This document shows, one piece after another, positions 1 to 5,272 of a stretch of DNA of 8,717 nt. A program made the position numbers and the translations under genes. Position 1 is the stretch's first letter, and every line of letters starts with the position of its first letter. The DNA lies in contig JAAZLU010000257.1 in NCBI GenBank assembly GCA_012799165.1, forward strand, positions 1 to 8,717, written 5' to 3'. The DNA comes from Clostridiales bacterium. GTDB lineage: Bacteria > Bacillota > Clostridia > Peptostreptococcales > Anaerovoracaceae. A model generated the notes under the pieces. That model had not been told where the DNA came from. It saw only the letters and a list, made by a program, of their open reading frames with translations, and made no database searches.

Positions 1-626
1 GGGCCGGCAAGAAGACTGTCGCAATCATCACCGACATGAATCAGCCTTTGGGGAACGCAGTAGGAAATAATCTCGAGGTCATGGAAGCCATAGATACCTT
101 AAAGTGCGAAGGTCCTGCGGATCTTACCGAGCTTTCGCTCACACTTTCGGGTTACATGATTTATTGCGGTGGGAAGGCGGATACCCCGGCCGAAGGGCGC
201 AGTATGGCGGAAGATGCTCTAAAGTCGGGAAGAGCGCTCGAAACCTTCAGGCGCTTCGTGAAGGCTCAGGGCGGAAATCCTGCCTGTGTAGAGGACTACG
301 GTCTGTTTAAACGGGCAAAATATTGTGCGGAACTTCTTTCGGATAAAAATGGCTATATTTTCGAACTGGAAGCTGATATAATAGGGGGCACGTCTCAGCA
401 TCTGGGCGCGGGAAGACTAACCAAGGAGGACGATGTAGACGCCTCCGCAGGGATAGTATTGCTTCGCAAGATGGGAGATAAAGTCGCGGAAGGTGAATGC
501 CTCGCGAGATTGTTTTCAGATGATAGGGAGAAGCTTGCGGACGGCCTCATAAAGGCCTCGGCGGCTTATGGGATCGGCAGCGAGGAGCCCAAGCCTTCCA
601 AGCTGATCAAGGAAGTGATAGAGTAG
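1..626 (+). CDS. pdp: Pyrimidine-nucleoside (thymidine) phosphorylase, C-terminal part
   Basis: This is the 3' part of a gene that begins before the window. The reading frame is open from base 3 and ends at a TAG at 624-626, giving about 207 residues of a family that is usually 430-440 long. Enzymes of this family cleave uridine, thymidine or deoxyuridine with phosphate to the base and (deoxy)ribose-1-phosphate in the cytoplasm, for nucleoside salvage. The visible part starts in the highly conserved TDMNQPLGNAVGNNLEV segment, continues through the helical LTLSGYMIYCGGKA stretch, and ends in the C-terminal alpha/beta domain with the family's LGAGR-TKEDDVD-ASAGIVLLRKMGDKV signature. The catalytic and phosphate-binding N-terminal half is outside the window, so Pdp and DeoA-type specificity cannot be separated here. 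The lipid kinase gene begins 5 nt downstream on the same strand, so the two are probably cotranscribed. Confidence 0.93.
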   Translation, partial: AGKKTVAIITDMNQPLGNAVGNNLEVMEAIDTLKCEGPADLTELSLTLSGYMIYCGGKADTPAEGRSMAEDALKSGRALETFRRFVKAQGGNPACVEDYGLFKRAKYCAELLSDKNGYIFELEADIIGGTSQHLGAGRLTKEDDVDASAGIVLLRKMGDKVAEGECLARLFSDDREKLADGLIKASAAYGIGSEEPKPSKLIKEVIE

Positions 627-631
627 GGTGC

Positions 632-1546
632 ATGAAGCACGTATTTGTAGTTAATCCGGCGGCCGGAAACGGCATGGCCGTCAAGGAATTGTTGCCGAGG
701 ATTCACCAGGCCCTCGAAGGATTTGAGGACGATTACGAGATTCACAGGACTCTCAACGCTCAGGAGACCGCTCTGTATTGCAGGCAGAAATGCTCGTTCG
801 AAGGGCGGGTCCGCGTGTATGCGGTGGGAGGCGATGGCACGGTCAACAATGTGCTCCAGGGGATAGCAGGTTTTAAAAATGCCGAGCTTGCCATTTTTCC
901 CAGCGGAAGTGGCGACGATTTTGTGCGGAATTTTCCTTCTCCAAAGCCATTTTTAGATATACCTGCCATGATCAGAGCGTCTACTCAAAAGGTCGATGTC
1001 ATCAAGTACAACGATATGTATTCCATTAATATGTGCAATATCGGTACCGACAGTGCGATAGTCGAAAAAGTCGCTGAGCGAAAGAGCGATCGGCTGAAGG
1101 GCTCTTTAGTGTATGCTGTGAGTGCGCTCGAGGTTCTCGCGACGAAGCCTATCTACGAGATGGCTTATTCCTTCGATGACGGCGAAGAGAAGCAAGGCCT
1201 ATTCTTCCTTTCGGCGGTAGGGAACGGCCGCTTCTGCGGGGGCGGATTCAAGAGCTGTCCTAAGGCGAGCCTCAAGGACGGACTCATGGATGTTTGCATG
1301 GTATCGCAGGTGAAAGGCCCTGCGATTGTCAAGGAGCTTCTAAGGTATCGCAAGGGAACACATCTTAAGCACGAAAGTACCAGGCGCTACATCGAATATA
1401 GGCAGTGCAGAAAGTTCTACCTGAAGGCGCTCACCCCAGCGACTATAGCGCTGGACGGGGAGGTCATGCCCTTCGAGGAAGGAACTTTTGAAATAATTCC
1501 CAAGTTTATAAATCTTGTGGTACCCGAGGGGTTTGTGGTATCATAG
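632..1546 (+). CDS. Diacylglycerol kinase family lipid kinase (DagK/YegS/BmrU type)
   Basis: The 304-residue length is normal for this family. The product is a cytosolic, membrane-associated kinase that uses ATP to phosphorylate a lipid such as diacylglycerol. The N-terminal nucleotide-binding domain shows the family motifs in order: NPAAGNG at residues 8-14, VGGDGTVNNVLQG at 65-77 (the GGDGT signature), and PSGSGDDFVRNF at 90-101 where most members have a GTGND-type sequence. The C-terminal beta-rich domain ends with a conserved ALDGE segment. The start at 632 lies 5 nt after the phosphorylase stop and has only a weak purine-rich site upstream, so translation is probably coupled. DgkB-type members return diacylglycerol released by lipoteichoic acid synthesis to phosphatidic acid. 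An LTA-synthase-like gene lies further right in this window, but whether this enzyme has that role is inference. Confidence 0.9.
   Translation: MKHVFVVNPAAGNGMAVKELLPRIHQALEGFEDDYEIHRTLNAQETALYCRQKCSFEGRVRVYAVGGDGTVNNVLQGIAGFKNAELAIFPSGSGDDFVRNFPSPKPFLDIPAMIRASTQKVDVIKYNDMYSINMCNIGTDSAIVEKVAERKSDRLKGSLVYAVSALEVLATKPIYEMAYSFDDGEEKQGLFFLSAVGNGRFCGGGFKSCPKASLKDGLMDVCMVSQVKGPAIVKELLRYRKGTHLKHESTRRYIEYRQCRKFYLKALTPATIALDGEVMPFEEGTFEIIPKFINLVVPEGFVVS
1515..1544 (+). promoter_or_regulatory. Putative promoter of tRNA-Ser inside the end of the lipid kinase gene
   Basis: A TTGTGG -35-like element (1515-1520) is separated by 18 bp from a TATCAT -10 element (1539-1544), which matches 5 of 6 consensus bases. 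TGG directly precedes the -10 element, giving an extended -10 (TGN). The predicted start near 1551 lies about 16 nt before the tRNA 5' end. The -10 box overlaps the kinase stop codon. This is motif-based only; the tRNA could also be cotranscribed with the kinase. Confidence 0.45.
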
Positions 1547-1566
1547 CCGGGCCGTTAATAATACAC

Positions 1567-1655
1567 GCAGGAGTATCGAAGAGGTCATAACGGGGCGGTC
1601 TCGAAAACCGTTGGGCGGCAACGCCACGTGGGTTCGAATCCCACCTCCTGCGCCA
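1567..1655 (+). tRNA. tRNA-Ser (anticodon CGA)
   Basis: An 89-nt type II tRNA with encoded CCA. The acceptor stem pairs GCAGGAG (1567-1573) with CTCCTGC (1645-1651), the discriminator base is G1652, and CCA is at 1653-1655. The D stem is TCG/CGG. The anticodon stem is GCGGT/ACCGT (1595-1599 / 1607-1611) with loop CTCGAAA and anticodon CGA at 1602-1604, reading the serine codon UCG. The long variable arm GGCG-GCAA-CGCC is typical of tRNA-Ser. The T arm is GTGGG-TTCGAAT-CCCAC (1628-1644). It lies 20 nt after the lipid kinase stop on the same strand, and its 3' end is duplicated downstream. Confidence 0.97.
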
Positions 1656-1697
1656 AAATCAAAGAGGGTGTCCGAAAGGGGCACCCTCTTTGATTTT
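1655..1697 (+). terminator. Terminator of tRNA-Ser
   Basis: A perfect 16-bp inverted repeat (1655-1670 against 1682-1697) with core GAGGGTG/CACCCTC, extended by TCC/GGG around a GAAAG loop. The right arm ends in a TTTGATTTT tract. The left arm starts on the last base of the tRNA CCA end, so the hairpin abuts the mature tRNA. The symmetry would also support termination from the minus strand. Confidence 0.88.
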
Positions 1698-1709
1698 GAC
1701 ATACGAATA

Positions 1710-1727
1710 GGGATGAGAACCCACGTG
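1710..1727 (-). repeat. Inverted partial copy of the tRNA-Ser T-arm
   Basis: GGGATGAGAACCCACGTG is the reverse complement of the tRNA segment at 1625-1642 at 16 of 18 positions; only the two bases of the GA/TC pair inside the T loop differ. A read-through transcript could therefore pair this stretch with the T arm of the upstream tRNA. It starts 12 bp after the tRNA terminator. Confidence 0.6.
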
Positions 1728-1743
1728 CGCAAGGTTCGACGGA

Positions 1744-1851
1744 GACCTAAGCCTGCGATTGCCGAGCGAAGTGAAGGCAGAGCAGCGCTAGGTCCCGTGC
1801 CAAAGCTGCCCGCGATTGTCGAGTAAAGCGAAGACAGAGCGGATGCAGCTT
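1744..1851. repeat. Two tandem imperfect hairpins, 57-bp period, with compensatory differences
   Basis: Hairpin A (1744-1794) pairs GACCTA with TAGGTC, CTGC with GCAG, and TGCC with GGCA. Hairpin B (1803-1851) pairs AAGCTGC with GCAGCTT, CCGC with GCGG, and TGTC with GACA. The inner parts are homologous at a 57-nt offset, sharing the frame GCGATTG-CGAG-AAG-GAAG-CAGAGC. They differ at paired positions in a compensatory way: T1754-A1784 becomes C1811-G1841, and C1762-G1777 becomes T1819-A1834. This suggests that the fold is kept. The function is unknown; it could be a structured RNA or a REP-like DNA element. Confidence 0.6.
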
Positions 1852-1879
1852 ACGGTATCCCACCTCCTGCGCCAAAATT

Positions 1880-1913
1880 AAAACAGGGTGTTCCAAAGTG
1901 GACACCCTGTTTT
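1880..1913. terminator. Bidirectional terminator between the tRNA region and the oxidoreductase gene
   Basis: A stem of AAAACAGGGTGTTCC (1880-1894) with GGACACCCTGTTTT (1900-1913), having one bulged T and an AAAGT loop. On the minus strand it is followed by TTTT-AATTTT, so it can end the saccharopine-dehydrogenase-like transcript, whose stop codon is about 50 nt away. On the plus strand the tail is TTTT. It is a diverged relative of the tRNA terminator at 1655-1697: GAGGGTG/CACCCTC there is CAGGGTG/CACCCTG here, with pairing preserved. Confidence 0.8.
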
Positions 1914-1963
1914 GCTGCCAAACTTAAGATTTTAACACAGCTCTAAATTATTCTATGGATTAA

Positions 1964-3172
1964 TTAAATATAACTAATCTCGTAATCTATATTTGCTTTA
2001 CGACGTAGGAAATATCCTTGGTCTGCTATTGAACCATAAACATCGGCAACAAAGTCTCCGGCCTTAGTTATTGCCTCTTCTGCAATCATAAAGCCTATCG
2101 GTTCAATCTCATCATTTGCCAGCATACGAGCTGCTATAGCTAAGGGGAAGGAGGTTATCGGACCCATTTCAGTAATCCAGGAACTTTCATATCTGACCTT
2201 CTTACCATCTTTAACGCCATAAACTATAGTAGTTGCTCCGCCCATTCTTTCTTCCTTTTCACGATAACTAGGATCTAAGAATCCCGGGCTGTCTCCATAG
2301 TATAGGACTTTCATGAGCTCTAATAATACTGCTCTTGGAGCCACTTCAACATCTCCAACTTTGATAGGATCGTTTTCCAGCAAGCCTATCCTGGACATGT
2401 CATTGACCATTCCCTGTACGCTAAGCGGGAACATGCTGCACTTAATCTTAATTTCTTCTAAGTTAGGTAGAACTTTTGGCAAGGTATAGACTTCAGGATG
2501 ACCCAGGTCATATACTTTTGCTTTTCCAACTCCGGGGAAAACATAGTCGTCGAATTCGTGCTCTTCGACCACAGAAAGCCCTTGTCTCTCGATTAATTTT
2601 CCGCCTTCCCAAGTAGAAACTATACCGTTAAAGTTTTCCAACATGTGATCCCAAACCGCTGGTCCACCTTCACTTAATTCGTCCATCAACATGTAAAAAG
2701 CTACTTTTTGAGGTTCATCCATAAGTTCTGCCGCAGCCATAACTTCTATAGGTATAACTCCTGGACTTCCGCCCAAACCGATAATAATCTGCTTGCCCTT
2801 TTCTTTGGCAATTTTCTGATTTTCATCAGTGATAACTGCTTCAAAGGCAGCGATATCATCGCAATAATCTACATACTTTTTACATTTAGATTCTAAAAAA
2901 GCATCTATTGTAGCCGGTAAAAGCTTGTAAAACGGTCCTGAACAATTAGCTACAACATCTGCCTGATCCATAAGCGGTAAAAGGGCTTCCTTATCTAAAA
3001 CATCCACTCGTTCGAATCTAACCTTGTCATTATTAAGTTCTTTTACGTACTTTTCTCCCTTTTCGACATTGCGGCCGGTCACTATAATTTCATCAAAGCA
3101 ACCATCTACAATTAGTTTTTCCATAGCAAATTGACCTTGATTGCCAGTTCCGCCTAACACTAAAATTGTCAT
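1964..3172 (-). CDS. Saccharopine dehydrogenase-like NAD(P)-binding oxidoreductase
   Basis: A 402-residue protein of the saccharopine dehydrogenase (Sacchrp_dh_NADP) superfamily, presumably cytosolic. The N-terminal Rossmann fold shows GGTGNQG at residues 7-13, TGR at 32-34 after the second strand (typical of NADP preference), and ADVVANCSGPF at 71-81. YVDYCDD (100-106) and GLGGSPGVIP (132-141) follow the family pattern. The rest is the substrate and dimerisation domain, and no residue there identifies the substrate. An ATG three codons upstream (3181) sits directly against the ribosome binding site AAGGAG (complement of 3182-3187). The ATG at 3172 has a 9-nt spacing and is the more likely start. 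The gene stands alone, with no pathway partner beside it, and is visibly AT-richer than its neighbours, which suggests horizontal acquisition. Substrates in this family range from lysine-pathway to polyamine compounds, so function beyond oxidoreductase is open. Confidence 0.85.
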   Translation of the reverse strand: MTILVLGGTGNQGQFAMEKLIVDGCFDEIIVTGRNVEKGEKYVKELNNDKVRFERVDVLDKEALLPLMDQADVVANCSGPFYKLLPATIDAFLESKCKKYVDYCDDIAAFEAVITDENQKIAKEKGKQIIIGLGGSPGVIPIEVMAAAELMDEPQKVAFYMLMDELSEGGPAVWDHMLENFNGIVSTWEGGKLIERQGLSVVEEHEFDDYVFPGVGKAKVYDLGHPEVYTLPKVLPNLEEIKIKCSMFPLSVQGMVNDMSRIGLLENDPIKVGDVEVAPRAVLLELMKVLYYGDSPGFLDPSYREKEERMGGATTIVYGVKDGKKVRYESSWITEMGPITSFPLAIAARMLANDEIEPIGFMIAEEAITKAGDFVADVYGSIADQGYFLRRKANIDYEISYI

Positions 3173-3181
3173 TACATCCAT

Positions 3182-3187
3182 CTCCTT
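3182..3187 (-). promoter_or_regulatory. Ribosome binding site that decides the oxidoreductase start
   Basis: On the minus strand AAAAAGGAG ends directly at the ATG of 3181, leaving no spacer. It lies 9 nt from the in-frame ATG of 3172, which favours the shorter protein. Confidence 0.7.
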
Positions 3188-3262
3188 TTTATTCTGGTAG
3201 TTTAAACTCTGCTGCTTTCATCTATGTAAACCCTAAAAGGGGTTGCATAAAACAATTAAATT

Positions 3263-3334
3263 TTTATGATATTGGGGTCAAAAGTTCCACTATGGCACTA
3301 ACTTTTTGTGGGCTTTTGCCCCTCGAATCATAAA
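3263..3334. repeat. Long imperfect hairpin upstream of the oxidoreductase gene
   Basis: Left and right arms pair as TTTATGAT (3263-3270) with ATCATAAA (3327-3334), GGGG (3274-3277) with CCCC (3319-3322), CAAAAG (3279-3284) with CTTTTG (3313-3318), and CCAC (3287-3290) with GTGG (3308-3311), broken by small internal loops. An alternative stem, AAAAGTT (3280-3286) with AACTTTT (3300-3306), cannot form at the same time. The element lies 91-162 nt before the oxidoreductase start. It may be a leader RNA structure of that gene or a decayed miniature inverted-repeat element. Confidence 0.5.
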
Positions 3335-3335
3335 G

Positions 3336-3351
3336 TAACATTATGATGTTA
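3336..3351. repeat. Perfect 6-bp palindrome with 4-nt spacer
   Basis: TAACAT-TATG-ATGTTA lies between the long hairpin and the only perfect TTGACA -35 hexamer on the minus strand (complement of 3355-3360). It could be an operator for a minus-strand promoter, but the matching -10 box 17 bp on (TACTTT) is poor, so a role is speculative. Confidence 0.3.
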
Positions 3352-3369
3352 TGCTGTCAAGCTGATGCT

Positions 3370-3540
3370 TCAATCGAAATAGTCCGCGTCTATATCTATC
3401 CACTCGTACTTCGGATTGAGCGACACAAGCCGGATGCCTTCCGCAGTTCTTGAAAGCTTTTTACAGTATGAACATCCGTCATAAAGTCCATCGGTCACAG
3501 CACCGCCACGCCAAGAGATCTGGATTGCACGAAGATGCAT
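3370..3540 (-). CDS. Possible small protein of 56 residues with a CxxC motif
   Basis: This short frame is not recognised as any family. It starts at an ATG (3538-3540) and ends at TGA (3370-3372). The product begins MHLRAIQISWRGG, carries DGCSYCKKL at residues 21-29 (a CxxC pair that could bind metal or form a disulfide), and ends WIDIDADYFD. The C-terminal part is acidic. Codon choice resembles the GC-richer neighbours rather than random spacer. There is no clear ribosome binding site or promoter, and the frame lies just beyond the cstA terminator on the same strand. It may be a genuine microprotein, or the remnant of a longer gene that lost its 5' part. A CxxC pair alone does not give a function. 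Confidence 0.4.
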   Translation of the reverse strand: MHLRAIQISWRGGAVTDGLYDGCSYCKKLSRTAEGIRLVSLNPKYEWIDIDADYFD

Positions 3541-3561
3541 ACAAGGTCTTTCTTACATTAC

Positions 3562-3591
3562 AAAAAAAGACCGAGCGGGTAGCTCGGTCTT
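3562..3591 (-). terminator. Rho-independent terminator of the cstA operon
   Basis: A perfect 10-bp stem AAGACCGAGC (3567-3576) with GCTCGGTCTT (3582-3591) and loop GGGTA. Read on the minus strand it is followed by a run of seven T (complement of 3562-3568), starting 12 nt after the cstA stop. On the plus strand no T run follows, so it acts for cstA only. Confidence 0.93.
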
Positions 3592-3603
3592 AAAAAAGAT
3601 GCT

Positions 3604-5247
3604 TTAGTTTTGTGCTTTCAGGCGTTGTCCCTTTGTGTTCGGGTCGGTGAAGATTTTAATTCCTTCGATGAGGAGAACGATAGCCAGGGCGAAGAGTATG
3701 GCGGAAATTACCACCATGATGTAGCCACCCTTTGCCAGATTCGACATAAAGACCAATACCAATGCCGAGAGGCAGACCGCGAACATAAAAGCCATCGGGA
3801 TTAGAATCATATTATATCCCTTGCCGTCCCTGCGCAGCCAGACAGCGACCGCCATGAGTGCCAGAGCCGCAAGGAGCTGGTTCGCCGAGCCGAAGATCGG
3901 CCAGACCACCTGATATCCTTTGAGAGCCAGACCGCCTCCCAAAACGACCGTTATAAGGGTCGCAAAATACTTGTTGGTTAAAAGGTTGGACTCGTCTACA
4001 GCTGACTCCGTGCCTACCTCTCCCTTAGAGAAGAACTCCTGGAAGACAAAGCGAGCAAGGCGAGTTGCCGTGTCCAGGCTCGTAAGCGCAAATGCGGAAA
4101 TAGCCAAAGACACAAAGATAACACCTACATCTACAGGAAGCCCGAAGGCATTCATGAAGTTCGCGCAGCCGTTTGCGAAGATATTAATCGGCGAGCCGCC
4201 ATTAGCTAATCCTTCTCTGGTTAATACTGCCGCTGCAATCAAGGAGATAACCGCCAGTAGCGATTCGATGAGCATCGAGCCGTATCCTATGAGTTTTGCG
4301 TCCTTCTCGTTATCGATTTGCTTTGAAGTCGTTCCCGAGCTTACCAGTGAGTGGAAGCCGGAAATTGCTCCGCAGGCGACGGTTACGAAGAGCATCGGAA
4401 AAAGCATGTTGTACTGCGAAAGCTTAAATTCGGTAAATGCCGGCAGCTGCAGGGTAGGACGTGCTAAAATAATACCGACAAAGGCTCCCGCGATCATCGA
4501 GTATAGCAAAAAGCTGTTGAGATAGTCCCTGGGCTGGAGCAATATCCAGACCGGCGCAGTCGATGCGATAGCGATGTAAATTATAAGAATAATTACCCAT
4601 GCTATTTTGGGCAACACTATTACATTTTGAAGTGTTAAACCGAGGTAAATTGCAAGTCCCATCAAGACTAAGCCGATGACGGTCGCGATGCCGATGGGAA
4701 CTCCCTTGCGATAAACCGCGATACCGAAGGCGATCGCAATGAGGATAAACAGCATCGAGGAAATCCCAGCCGCTGCGCTGTTAATGAAGGTCGTCGCTAC
4801 GACGTCGGTAAACGCCGCAACGACTAAGATAAGTGTGAGGAACGAGAAAAGCGAAAAGAGTGTCTTTCCCTTTTTACCCATGTTTGCATGGATAACTTCC
4901 CCGATTGATTTTCCTTCGTGGCGCATAGAAGCTACCAGCGCTCCGTAGTCGTGCACACCGCCGAAGAAAATTCCGCCGACCATAATCCATAGAAATACCG
5001 GAACCCAGCCGAAAACCGCAGCCTGAATTGGCCCTGTAATCGGACCGGCCCCTGCAATCGACGAGAAGTGGTGCCCGATGAGAATCTGCTTTGCCGTAGG
5101 AACAAAGTCTACACCATCTTCCTTTGCATGCGATGGTGCGATGTTCTTAGCATCGATTCCCCACCGACGCGCCAGCCAACCGCCGTAAACTATGTAGGCT
5201 ACAAGCAGGAGCGCAGCTGCAACCACAATTAATAAAATTGCACTCAT
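3604..5247 (-). CDS. cstA: CstA family carbon-starvation transporter
   Basis: A 547-residue polytopic membrane protein of the CstA family, shorter than E. coli CstA (about 700 residues) but typical of the clostridial form. E. coli members (CstA, and BtsT/YjiY) are linked to peptide and pyruvate uptake when carbon is scarce; the substrate here is inferred. Family signatures are clear: GHHFSSIAGAGPITGP at residues 58-73, GGVHDYG at 96-102, PVWILLQPRDYLNSF at 232-246, and CGAISGFHSLVSSGTTSKQ at 292-310. Many hydrophobic segments fill the chain, beginning with an N-terminal helix at residues 3-22. The start is supported by AGGAGG on the minus strand with good spacing. It lies 25 nt after the stop of the uncharacterised gene at 5273-5773, and the pair probably form one operon ending at the terminator at 3562-3591. 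Confidence 0.95.
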   Translation of the reverse strand: MSAILLIVVAAALLLVAYIVYGGWLARRWGIDAKNIAPSHAKEDGVDFVPTAKQILIGHHFSSIAGAGPITGPIQAAVFGWVPVFLWIMVGGIFFGGVHDYGALVASMRHEGKSIGEVIHANMGKKGKTLFSLFSFLTLILVVAAFTDVVATTFINSAAAGISSMLFILIAIAFGIAVYRKGVPIGIATVIGLVLMGLAIYLGLTLQNVIVLPKIAWVIILIIYIAIASTAPVWILLQPRDYLNSFLLYSMIAGAFVGIILARPTLQLPAFTEFKLSQYNMLFPMLFVTVACGAISGFHSLVSSGTTSKQIDNEKDAKLIGYGSMLIESLLAVISLIAAAVLTREGLANGGSPINIFANGCANFMNAFGLPVDVGVIFVSLAISAFALTSLDTATRLARFVFQEFFSKGEVGTESAVDESNLLTNKYFATLITVVLGGGLALKGYQVVWPIFGSANQLLAALALMAVAVWLRRDGKGYNMILIPMAFMFAVCLSALVLVFMSNLAKGGYIMVVISAILFALAIVLLIEGIKIFTDPNTKGQRLKAQN

Positions 5248-5272
5248 ATAAACCCCTCCTAACTATAATTGC

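Larger units (their letters stand above)
1638..1878 (+). repeat. 22-bp direct repeat of the tRNA-Ser 3' end bounding a 219-bp unit
   Basis: The sequence at 1638-1659 (end of the T loop, T stem 3' strand, acceptor 3' strand, discriminator, CCA and following AAAT) is repeated without mismatch at 1857-1878, a 219-nt offset. Each copy is followed directly by a hairpin terminator, and the two terminators are related to each other. The second copy has no tRNA 5' half, so it is a tRNA fragment and not a gene. This could be an attachment-site duplication left by a tRNA-targeting recombinase, or a tandem duplication whose middle has diverged. No integrase gene is nearby. Confidence 0.8.

Noticed and set aside
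1541..1732. Minus-strand frame encoding a GAGGGIRTH-like peptide, and the plus-strand frame at 1515-1826
   Set aside because: Both run through the tRNA and its terminator hairpin. Such peptides are translations of tRNA sense or antisense DNA and have no independent support.
1744..1851. CRISPR repeats or integron attC site
   Set aside because: Only two diverged units exist without spacers, and the sequence lacks the conserved core ends of attC sites.
3173..3181. Upstream ATG at 3181 as the oxidoreductase start
   Set aside because: The ribosome binding site directly abuts this ATG. The ATG nine bases on has proper spacing and begins close to the Rossmann motif.
3332..3360. TTGACA (minus strand) as the promoter of the oxidoreductase gene
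   Set aside because: The -35 is perfect, but the hexamer at 17 bp (TACTTT) matches only half of the -10 consensus and the start would fall inside the long hairpin. I left it as a remark only.
3920..4525. 201-codon plus-strand frame opposite cstA
   Set aside because: It is a shadow of the cstA coding strand with no promoter, no ribosome binding site and no family features; cstA on the other strand is unambiguous.
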